From assembly GCA_902494685.1 (NCBI GenBank), contig CABUUE010000114.1, positions 1 to 5,190 of the forward strand: a stretch of 5,190 bases of DNA, written 5' to 3'. The notes below the pieces were generated by a model. The model saw nothing but the letters and a program-made list of their open reading frames with translations, was not told the DNA's origin and searched no databases. Position numbers and translations under genes: made by a program. Each line of letters begins with the position of its first letter. The stretch's first letter is position 1. The DNA comes from an uncultured Collinsella sp. (GTDB lineage Bacteria; Actinomycetota; Coriobacteriia; Coriobacteriales; Coriobacteriaceae). This document shows positions 1 to 5,190 of the stretch, piece after piece.

Positions 1-639
1 ACAACGCAGTTCTTTAAACAAAAGCCGTCGATTTGGTCGGCCGTATACCGTCGCGATTTTCTTGACCGCAACGGTATTACGTTCCTGCCGACTCCGGGGG
101 CATCCTTTCAGGACACGTCATTCGCTTTTAAGGTGATCGCGTGCGCCGATAAGGCTGTTTACCTGCACGATGCCGTGTTGTCGTATCGCCAGGACAATGA
201 GAATTCCTCGGTCAATTCTTCGGCTAAGGTCTTTTGCGTCAATACCGAGTATGCCGAGATTGAGCGTTGGATTCGAGAGGATTATGCCCGTGACCACGTA
301 AGCGGCGATGTCGCGCGCATGCTCAAGTTCAATCAACTCATTAAGTACGATTCGTATATGTGGAACTACGTGCGCTTGGCGCCTAAGTTCTATAAGGAGT
401 TCCTGGTTCAGATGGCCAAGGAATTTCAGGCGGCCTTGGACGCGGGGGAGTTTTCGCTTGACGACCTCAAGCCGTGGAAGCGCGCGAACCTCGCTGCCAT
501 CCTCAAAGATCCTGAGGGCTGGGTTGACGAACATCCGAGCTTTGCGACGGATGGTGCCTTGGGGCGTGCTAAGTATTACGCCTCGGTTGGAGGCCCAGGC
601 GTGGTCGCCGCTTTCCTCATCGAATCGCTGAGGGGGTAG
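1..639 (+). CDS. GT2 family glycosyltransferase, type A, C-terminal part (5' end outside window)
   Basis: The frame is open from base 1 to a TAG stop at 637-639, giving 212 residues with no start in view. A family 2 glycosyltransferase is inferred by alignment with the complete paralogue at 1761-2879. The KPSIWSAVYRR block (fragment residues 8-18) lines up with K161 onward there, so about 153 N-terminal residues, including the nucleotide-binding strand and DxD motif, lie left of the window. Visible conserved elements are TPGASFQD (residues 31-38, Q37-D38 in the position where many GT2 enzymes have the ED of the catalytic base), YRQDN and SSVNS just after, KVFC, and a C-terminal KYYASVGG tail. 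By hand count about 55 of 84 residues around these motifs match the paralogue. No membrane span is seen, so it is probably a cytosolic or membrane-peripheral enzyme adding a sugar to a lipid-linked glycan. The next gene begins 6 bases later in the same frame. Donor and acceptor are unknown. Confidence 0.88.
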   Translation, partial: TTQFFKQKPSIWSAVYRRDFLDRNGITFLPTPGASFQDTSFAFKVIACADKAVYLHDAVLSYRQDNENSSVNSSAKVFCVNTEYAEIERWIREDYARDHVSGDVARMLKFNQLIKYDSYMWNYVRLAPKFYKEFLVQMAKEFQAALDAGEFSLDDLKPWKRANLAAILKDPEGWVDEHPSFATDGALGRAKYYASVGGPGVVAAFLIESLRG

Positions 640-645
640 GTCGGC

Positions 646-1686
646 ATGGGAGAGGCCTCGTGTCCTAAAGCTACCATTGTCGTCCCCGTTTACAACTCTG
701 CGCGCTCCATTCAGCGATGCGTCGATTCGCTGTTGGCCCAGTCCGAGCGCTCGATTCAGGTTGTCTGCGTCAACGACGGTTCGACTGATGATTCGTTGAA
801 CGCGTTGCGCCAGATCGCGCAGGCCGACGATCGCGTACTGGTGATTGACCAGGAAAACGCGGGCGTTTCGCGTGCTCGAAATGCCGGTATCGATGTCGCC
901 GAGGGCGAGACCGTCTTTTTTGTGGACGCCGACGATTACATCGATGCCCAGACGGTCGAGCGCGTGCTGCATGCCATGGAGTCTGCGGATGCCGAGGCCG
1001 CCATTTTTGGCGGCGTCTGTGAACCTGCCGATGCTGCCCCCAGACGCGTCCAGCAACTCATGAGCCCCAAAGCTGGTACCTTCGGCGCCCGTGATCCCCA
1101 ACTGCTGTTCCATTCGAATGCGCAGCCCTATGCCTGCCGTGCGGCTTTTTCGCGCGAGCTGCTCAATCGCGAAGGCATTCGCTTCGCCCCCGGTTTGGCT
1201 TTGGGCGAGGACGTCGTCTTCCAATTTGCGGCTTATGCGCTTGCCCGTAAGACCGTCGTCATGCCGGACAAGTTCTACCACTACGTGATGGAGAGCGAAT
1301 CGGCGACGCACGAGTTCAACAGTGCCGAGGCTCGCGCCAAAAAGCTTGACGCCCACATGAGGATGCTCGAGGAGGTCTTGGAGGACTGGGCAGCCTACGG
1401 TCTTTTGGACCTGTGCCCCGGCGAGCTGATAACTTGGTTTTTGGACCTAATTGTGTTCGACCTGGCGCGCTTGGATGCCGATGACTTCCATCGCGTGGCG
1501 GCTCGCGTCAACAGGGCTTTCACGACGTTTATGGGAACGGAGTGGGCGGATATGCCTGCTAAGGGCGCCGTTCGCCGTGTCGCCCATAAGCTCGTTGCGG
1601 CGACCTCGGGCGTTTCGATGGCAGACGCCACGTTGTTCTATCTTTCGACTCGTGGTCTCAAGGCCTGCCTGGAGCGCTTTATCTAA
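646..1686 (+). CDS. GT2 family glycosyltransferase, type B, complete
   Basis: This is a complete 346-residue GT2 enzyme with a GT-A fold. In order: first strand TIVVPVYN (10-17), nucleotide-binding VNDGSTDDS (42-50), ENAGVSRARNAG (70-81), the metal and donor-binding motif D94-A-D-D97, and GEDVVF (187-192), whose E188-D189 is the usual site of the catalytic base. A helical region of about 150 residues follows, with no membrane-spanning segment. The length is normal for small bacterial polysaccharide GT2 enzymes. ATG at 646 is chosen because the fold begins about nine residues in; a G-rich stretch at 630-636 (GAGGGGG) lies 9 bases upstream as a weak ribosome site. It starts 6 bases after the stop of the preceding gene, in frame with it, which suggests coupled translation. 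It ends with TAA, unlike the other three visible stops (TAG). Its first 93 core residues align without gaps to the gene at 2892-3959 (about 37 identical by hand). The sugar transferred cannot be predicted. Confidence 0.93.
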   Translation: MGEASCPKATIVVPVYNSARSIQRCVDSLLAQSERSIQVVCVNDGSTDDSLNALRQIAQADDRVLVIDQENAGVSRARNAGIDVAEGETVFFVDADDYIDAQTVERVLHAMESADAEAAIFGGVCEPADAAPRRVQQLMSPKAGTFGARDPQLLFHSNAQPYACRAAFSRELLNREGIRFAPGLALGEDVVFQFAAYALARKTVVMPDKFYHYVMESESATHEFNSAEARAKKLDAHMRMLEEVLEDWAAYGLLDLCPGELITWFLDLIVFDLARLDADDFHRVAARVNRAFTTFMGTEWADMPAKGAVRRVAHKLVAATSGVSMADATLFYLSTRGLKACLERFI

Positions 1687-1717
1687 TTCTAGGCGCTGCC
1701 GTTGTCCGTTGCTTCGC

Positions 1718-1726
1718 TGCTAAAAT
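1718..1726 (+). promoter_or_regulatory. Extended -10 promoter candidate (TGCTAAAAT)
   Basis: TG (1718-1719), one base, then TAAAAT (1721-1726) matches five of six bases of the TATAAT consensus with the TGn extension in the right place. No good -35 hexamer is found 16-18 bases upstream; TTGTCC at 1702-1707 is only 13 bases away. An extended -10 can work without one. A transcript would start near 1732-1734, giving a leader of about 27-29 bases before the TTG start at 1761. Its place in the only real intergenic gap supports the call. It would drive the genes at 1761, 2892 and 3960. Confidence 0.55.
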
Positions 1727-1729
1727 AAC

Positions 1730-1752
1730 CCTGTTACACGCTATTCAACAGG
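1730..1752 (+). repeat. Inverted repeat overlapping a ribosome-binding site
   Basis: CCTGTT (1730-1735) and AACAGG (1747-1752) are perfect complements separated by 11 bases. The right arm includes the first three bases of the AGGAGGT Shine-Dalgarno. In RNA reading through from upstream the arms could pair and partly hide the ribosome site. A transcript starting at the predicted site near 1733 would lack half of the left arm. With only 6 bp and an 11-base loop it is a weak hairpin, and it could equally be a protein-binding half-site pair or chance. Confidence 0.35.
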
Positions 1753-1756
1753 AGGT
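1750..1756 (+). promoter_or_regulatory. Strong Shine-Dalgarno (AGGAGGT) that fixes a TTG start
   Basis: A full-consensus AGGAGGT ends 4 bases before TTG at 1761 (5 bases counted from the AGGAGG core). No ATG or GTG lies in frame before the first strand of the GT2 fold, so this site decides for the TTG codon as the start of the gene at 1761-2879. Confidence 0.85.
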
Positions 1757-1760
1757 TCTC

Positions 1761-2879
1761 TTGCAGAACTCTGATACCCCTAAAGTTTCGCTGCTTGTTC
1801 CCATCTGCAATGTTGAGCGCTACCTGCGCGAGTGTCTCGATTCTGCTATTGCGCAGACGCTCGAGGACATTGAGATCATCTGCATCAATGACGGCTCTAC
1901 CGATAGCTCGCCGGATATCATCCGCGAGTACATGGAGCGCGATGCGCGCGTCAAGATGATCGACAAGGCTAACAGCGGCTACGGCGATTCGATGAACCGC
2001 GGCCTGGAGATGGCGCGTGGCGAGTACGTAGGCATTTTGGAATCCGATGACTTTATGTTCGAGGATTCGCTTCAAAAGCTGGTTGCCAAGGCCGACGCCG
2101 AGCATGCCGATGTCGTTAAGGGCGACTTTTACTTGTATTGGTCCACGCCCAGCGAGCGCCGAGAGCTGTTTGGGATTATCGACGAGCATATGACGGGTGC
2201 GGCGTATCGCCCCGTCGATCGCCCGGGTATCTTCTACCGCAAGCCTTCCATTTGGTCTGCCATCTATCGGCGCGAGTTCCTCAACGACAATCAGATTCGG
2301 TTCCTTCCCACGCCGGGTGCCTCGTATCAGGACGCAGGCTTTAACTTTAAGGTTTGGGCTTGCGCCGAGCGTGCCGCGTTTATTGCGGACCCCATTTTGT
2401 GCTATCGCCAGGATAACGAGAAGAGCTCCGTTAATTCGCCCAACAAGGTGTTTTGCGTGTGCGACGAATATGCCGAGATGCAGCGATTTTTGACCGAGCG
2501 TCCCGAGCTCAAGGCTCAGCTCCAGGGCATTTTAATGCGCATGAAGGTCGATACGTACCGCTGGAATGATGAGCGTCTGGTCGATGAGCTGCGTGGGCAG
2601 TTTTGGGAGAAGGCTTCGCCCGAGCTGAAGGCCGATTGGGATGCCGGTCGCTTTGACCTGTCGCTGTTTGATCCGCGTGGCGAGACCGACTTGCGCCTGA
2701 TGGTCAAGTCGTCTCGCGCCTATATCGATTCGCGCTTTGACTTTAAGAAGCCGGGCAAGTTAAATACGTTTAAGCATTACTTTAAGATCGGCGGCCTACC
2801 GTTGGTCTGGCGCGTGCTGACGTATCAGCGCACCTACGGCGACAACCCGCACCCTGATGACGTTCCGGCCGCACAGTAG
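1761..2879 (+). CDS. GT2 family glycosyltransferase, type A, complete, TTG start
   Basis: This is a complete 372-residue GT2 enzyme starting at TTG, supported by a consensus Shine-Dalgarno. Motifs in order: VSLLVPICN (9-17), INDGSTDSS (42-50), NSGYGDSMNRG (71-81) in place of the common NxGxSxARNxG, the donor/metal motif E94-S-D-D97 in place of DxDD, KPSIWSA (161-167), PGASYQD (185-191, Q190-D191 at the catalytic-base site), YRQDN (215-219), SSVNS and KVFC. The GYGxSMN plus ExDD combination is, from memory of the family, a recurring GT2 subtype rather than decay. The C-terminus carries KHYFKIGG followed by a hydrophobic/basic stretch that may lie on the membrane; no true membrane span is seen. 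It is a close paralogue of the partial gene at 1-639. It probably adds one sugar to a lipid-linked surface glycan; donor and acceptor are unknown. The next gene starts 12 bases downstream, in the same frame. Confidence 0.93.
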   Translation: MQNSDTPKVSLLVPICNVERYLRECLDSAIAQTLEDIEIICINDGSTDSSPDIIREYMERDARVKMIDKANSGYGDSMNRGLEMARGEYVGILESDDFMFEDSLQKLVAKADAEHADVVKGDFYLYWSTPSERRELFGIIDEHMTGAAYRPVDRPGIFYRKPSIWSAIYRREFLNDNQIRFLPTPGASYQDAGFNFKVWACAERAAFIADPILCYRQDNEKSSVNSPNKVFCVCDEYAEMQRFLTERPELKAQLQGILMRMKVDTYRWNDERLVDELRGQFWEKASPELKADWDAGRFDLSLFDPRGETDLRLMVKSSRAYIDSRFDFKKPGKLNTFKHYFKIGGLPLVWRVLTYQRTYGDNPHPDDVPAAQ

Positions 2880-2882
2880 GAG
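2878..2882 (+). promoter_or_regulatory. Shine-Dalgarno (AGGAG) that decides between GTG and ATG starts
   Basis: AGGAG overlaps the TAG stop of the preceding gene. It lies 3 bases from an in-frame GTG (2886) and 9 bases from ATG (2892). Three bases is too short for normal initiation, so ATG at 2892 is preferred. The overlap with the upstream stop suggests translational coupling. Confidence 0.6.
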
Positions 2883-2891
2883 CGAGTGACT

Positions 2892-3959
2892 ATGGCTACC
2901 CCCAAGATTTCCGTTATCGTTCCCATCTATAAAGTGGAGGAGTGCCTGGCCTGGTGCCTGGACTCCCTGCTTGCGCAGGACATGCCCGATTGGGAAGGCG
3001 TGCTGGTCAACGATGGCTCGCCGGACGGTTCGCGCGATATCGCCGTGTCTTACTGCGAGCGTGATGCGCGCTTTACGCTGGTCGATAAGGAGAACGGCGG
3101 CCTGTCGAGTGCGCGTAATGCAGGCATCGCCGCGTCCACGGCGCCTATCGTCGCGTTTTTGGATTCCGACGACCGCTTTACGCCCGATGCATGCCGCGTG
3201 ATCGTCGATGCCTTTGAGCGCGAGCGCTGTGATGTTTTGACCTTTGGCGCGAACCCGTATCCGCTGGAGGCGGGGTATCCGTGGCTTAACTATGTGCTGA
3301 GCCCGCGCGATGTGTCGTTTGAAGGCTATAGCTCCAATCTGCTGTTTAAGGAAGCATCTCGCCCCTTTGCATGGCGCACCGCCTGCAAGCGTGAGTTTTT
3401 GCTGGATAACGGGATCGTGTTCGACGATACCGTTACGTATGGCGAGGACCAGGTCTTCGATTTTGCCGTGTACGGTCGTTCGCACAAGACCGCGCTTATC
3501 TCGAACAAGCTGTATGACTACCGCGTGGCGCGCAAGGGTTCGCTTATGGACGCCATGCGCTACGACGACGAGACACGTCTGCTGGAGCACGTGAAGATTT
3601 ACTCTGCGGTGCTGGCTGACTGGCAGCGCGACGGTCTCGATGTCCTGCATGCCGATGACCTGGCGTACTTCCTATGCGATCTGGTGCTGTACGATGCGCT
3701 CAGGTTGCTGGGTTCGGACTGCGGCAAGGTGTTTGCTGCCGTTGCCACGGCGCTTGCCGGTTCTGCCGTGGGCAGCGATGCTGCGCTCGCACAATGCGCT
3801 TCTTCTGTTGCTGCTATGGTGCGTGCGGCGCTTACCAGCAAGGCCCCCAATGCCCGTGGGTGCAAAAAGCTCATGTTCGATTACGACGTCTTGAGGTTTG
3901 GGCGCCTGGGTGCCTGCAAACGCATGGCAGCGAACGCCCTGGGAAAGCGAGAAGTGTAG
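2892..3959 (+). CDS. GT2 family glycosyltransferase, type B, complete
   Basis: This is a complete 355-residue GT2 enzyme (357 if the in-frame GTG at 2886 is used). Motifs in order: ISVIVPIYK (6-14), VNDGSPDGS (39-47), ENGGLSSARNAG (67-78), D91-S-D-D94 for donor and metal binding, and GEDQVF (184-189), whose E185-D186 is the expected catalytic-base site. The C-terminal third is helical and rich in alanine, with a basic end (KRMAANALGK) and no clear membrane span. It aligns with the type B gene at 646-1686 across the core without gaps and again around the GED motif, but is much more diverged from it than the two type A genes are from each other. It follows the type A gene by 12 bases and is followed directly, with no spacer, by the next gene in the same frame. 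It is probably a cytosolic or membrane-peripheral sugar transferase in capsule or wall-glycan assembly; specificity cannot be read. Confidence 0.92.
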   Translation: MATPKISVIVPIYKVEECLAWCLDSLLAQDMPDWEGVLVNDGSPDGSRDIAVSYCERDARFTLVDKENGGLSSARNAGIAASTAPIVAFLDSDDRFTPDACRVIVDAFERERCDVLTFGANPYPLEAGYPWLNYVLSPRDVSFEGYSSNLLFKEASRPFAWRTACKREFLLDNGIVFDDTVTYGEDQVFDFAVYGRSHKTALISNKLYDYRVARKGSLMDAMRYDDETRLLEHVKIYSAVLADWQRDGLDVLHADDLAYFLCDLVLYDALRLLGSDCGKVFAAVATALAGSAVGSDAALAQCASSVAAMVRAALTSKAPNARGCKKLMFDYDVLRFGRLGACKRMAANALGKREV

Positions 3960-5190
3960 ATGAGTATCAAGCGTTTGGCACTTTGCCGCAGTCAGGGCCG
4001 TCTGTTTGTGCTGCTTCGTTTTGCCGGTCAGGATGTCGCCGCGCTTATCGAGCGGGAGGGTTCTCAAGCGTTTGTCCATGCGACGACGAGCGGTTCTTGT
4101 GTGCCGTCGCTGGTGCTCCCGGTCGATCGTGGCCGTGTGCTGGCGCTTTGCCCTTCCGTTTCCGATTACGAGCGCGAGCTCGCCGTCTTGGTGCTTCCGT
4201 TTTTGGATGGCTCGTCGATGGATGTCGTTTTTGCATCCGGTGGCCAAAGGTTGCGCTCCATTCGCCTCGATAGCCGCGTGGCCAAGCTGGAATCCAAGAT
4301 TAACTACAAAGCAAAGCCTGCGCTGTGTGCGCTTATCCGCGATGCGCAGCGTGGCGAACACTGCGGCCTCTACGAGATCGATGCCATTCGCTATTTGCCG
4401 GCAGACGCCGGCGCGGCGTGGCGCTATGAGGTTACCTGGGCTGGAGACCCTCAGTGCGCACCTGAGCTCCAGATTTTCGATACGCATATGAATGCCATCG
4501 ATGTCACCGTGCATGTGTTTGAATCGCAGATCGATGTGCCGCAGCAGAACGGATGCCGCGTCAATAAAACGTATTTGAGCGTTGAGATGCCCCAGGATAT
4601 ACGTGATTTTGTCGCGATTGCAATCGACCCCGCGGGGCAGATCCAGAGCGGTTTTTGCGCCATGGATGGTCGCCTGTACAACGGCATGGTCGATGACAGT
4701 TGGAACCGCATGAAGGACGCGCGTGCGGACGACGCAGCTTATCGACGTTGGTTTGAGCAACATCGCGCAAAGCCGGGCGATTTGGCGTGCCAACGTGTCG
4801 CTTCGGCGGCCTTTGCCTATAGACCGCTCGTGAGCATTGTGGTGCCGTGCTATAAAACTGATCGGGTCTACCTGCGCGAGCTGCTGGACTCGGTGCTAGC
4901 TCAGAGCTATGGCAACTGGGAATTGCTGCTTATGGACGCCTCGCCCGAATGGGATGCGGTGGCCAATCTTGCGGCTGCCGCCAATGACGAGCGGGTTTGT
5001 CGTATTGAGCTGCCCGGCAACGGCGGCATTGTGCTCAACACCAACGCTGGTATTCAGCAGGCGACTGGAGACTACATCGCGTTCTTGGACCATGACGACA
5101 TTCTGGAACCGGACGCGTTATTCCAGTATGTTTCCGCGCTGAACAAGGCTGCCGAGGGCGAGCGTCCCCAGGTCCTGTTCTGCGACGAGG
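3960..5190 (+). CDS. Two-part GT2 glycosyltransferase with unrecognised N-terminal region (3' end outside window)
   Basis: The frame is open from ATG 3960 to the right edge, 410 codons without a stop. Residues 1 to about 285 match no family I recognise; they look mostly beta-strand in character, with no signal peptide or membrane span. A YRRWFEQHR element and following residues then lead into a GT2 domain: RPLVSIVVPCYKTD (288-301), LLDSVLAQSY, M325-D-A-S328 at the usual (D/N)DxS site, NGGIVLNTNAG, ATGDYIAFL and D377-H-D-D380. The DHDD motif, the NGGI...TN block and the linker are typical of the Myxococcus RfbC-like GT2 group, used in O-antigen-like or capsule glycan assembly. ATG immediately follows the TAG of the preceding gene (TAGATG) and shares its frame. 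The only ribosome site is a weak GAGAAG at 3949-3954, so expression probably depends on coupling with the upstream gene. The window ends at VLFCDE, where these proteins normally continue, and a second catalytic domain downstream cannot be excluded. Confidence 0.88.
   Translation, partial: MSIKRLALCRSQGRLFVLLRFAGQDVAALIEREGSQAFVHATTSGSCVPSLVLPVDRGRVLALCPSVSDYERELAVLVLPFLDGSSMDVVFASGGQRLRSIRLDSRVAKLESKINYKAKPALCALIRDAQRGEHCGLYEIDAIRYLPADAGAAWRYEVTWAGDPQCAPELQIFDTHMNAIDVTVHVFESQIDVPQQNGCRVNKTYLSVEMPQDIRDFVAIAIDPAGQIQSGFCAMDGRLYNGMVDDSWNRMKDARADDAAYRRWFEQHRAKPGDLACQRVASAAFAYRPLVSIVVPCYKTDRVYLRELLDSVLAQSYGNWELLLMDASPEWDAVANLAAAANDERVCRIELPGNGGIVLNTNAGIQQATGDYIAFLDHDDILEPDALFQYVSALNKAAEGERPQVLFCDE

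Larger units (their letters stand above)
1687..1760 (+). other. Intergenic region separating two glycosyltransferase units
   Basis: This is the only gap longer than 12 bases between genes in the window. It contains, from left to right, an extended -10 promoter candidate, a short inverted repeat and a strong Shine-Dalgarno, each listed separately. There is no GC-rich hairpin followed by a T-run, so no intrinsic terminator for the upstream gene is visible and read-through from it is possible. Confidence 0.7.

Noticed and set aside
118..1356. Open reading frame of 412 codons on the minus strand across the first two genes
   Set aside because: Its codons are in exact register with the sense codons, so it stays open simply because TTA, CTA and TCA are rare in the sense genes. 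It crosses the gene junction only because the two sense genes share a frame. It has no ribosome site or recognisable domain, and its apparent motifs are reverse images of GT2 motifs.
1687..1720. Possible terminator after the first type B gene
   Set aside because: No GC-rich stem with a following T-run could be found in these bases.
1702..1726. Classical -35/-10 pair using TTGTCC and TAAAAT
   Set aside because: The spacing is 13 bases, too short for a standard promoter; the extended -10 reading is better.
1734..2189. Open reading frame of 151 codons on the minus strand over the start of the second type A gene
   Set aside because: Same codon-register shadow effect over a well-supported GT2 coding region; no features of its own.
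2796..3650. Open reading frame of 284 codons on the minus strand over the second type B gene
   Set aside because: Codon-aligned with the sense gene; an artefact of rare TTA/CTA/TCA codons.
3674..4273. Plus-strand open frame of 199 codons overlapping the end of the type B gene and the start of the last gene
   Set aside because: It lies out of frame over two supported genes, is Cys/Arg/Gly-rich in the manner of a frame-shifted translation, and has no ribosome site.
3672..4793. Open reading frame of 373 codons on the minus strand spanning the 3957-3960 junction
   Set aside because: Codon-aligned with both sense genes, which share a frame. The sense strand carries strong GT2 motifs on either side, so this is a shadow.

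Overview
The window is a piece of a surface-glycan biosynthesis cluster. It is almost wall-to-wall glycosyltransferase genes, all on the + strand: five genes of the GT2 family (GT-A fold), the first cut by the left edge and the last by the right edge. No RNA gene, mobile element, CRISPR array or convincing terminator is visible. The base composition is moderately high in GC (judged by eye, not computed), and codons favour GCC/GCG, CGC, CTG, TCG and GAC while avoiding TTA, CTA and TCA. This style, together with the GT2 subtypes, suggests a Gram-positive gut actinobacterium of the Coriobacteriia (Collinsella or a relative). That assignment is an inference from style, not from a marker gene.

Layout. 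Bases 1-639 hold the C-terminal part of a GT2 of 'type A' (QD active-site motif, YRxDN...SSVNS block). Bases 646-1686 hold a complete GT2 of 'type B' (NDGS, DADD, GEDVVF). A gap of 74 bases (1687-1760) is the only real intergenic region. It carries an extended -10 promoter candidate, a 6-bp inverted repeat and a strong Shine-Dalgarno. Bases 1761-2879 hold a complete type A GT2 with a TTG start. Bases 2892-3959 hold a complete type B GT2. From 3960 to the right edge runs a larger protein with an unrecognised N-terminal region of about 285 residues followed by a GT2 domain resembling the Myxococcus RfbC-like group. The order is therefore A-B / promoter / A-B-C.

How they fit together. None of the readable proteins shows a signal peptide or a membrane-spanning segment, so they probably act at the cytoplasmic face of the membrane. 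There each would add one sugar from a nucleotide-sugar donor to a lipid-linked capsule, exopolysaccharide or wall-glycopolymer intermediate. Donor, acceptor and linkage cannot be read from the sequence. Tight spacing (6, 12 and 0 bases between coding regions) implies two translationally coupled units, the second probably with its own promoter. At all three tight junctions the upstream gene ends in TAG and the downstream gene lies in the same reading frame with no other stop between them. This is the most unusual structural point of the window.
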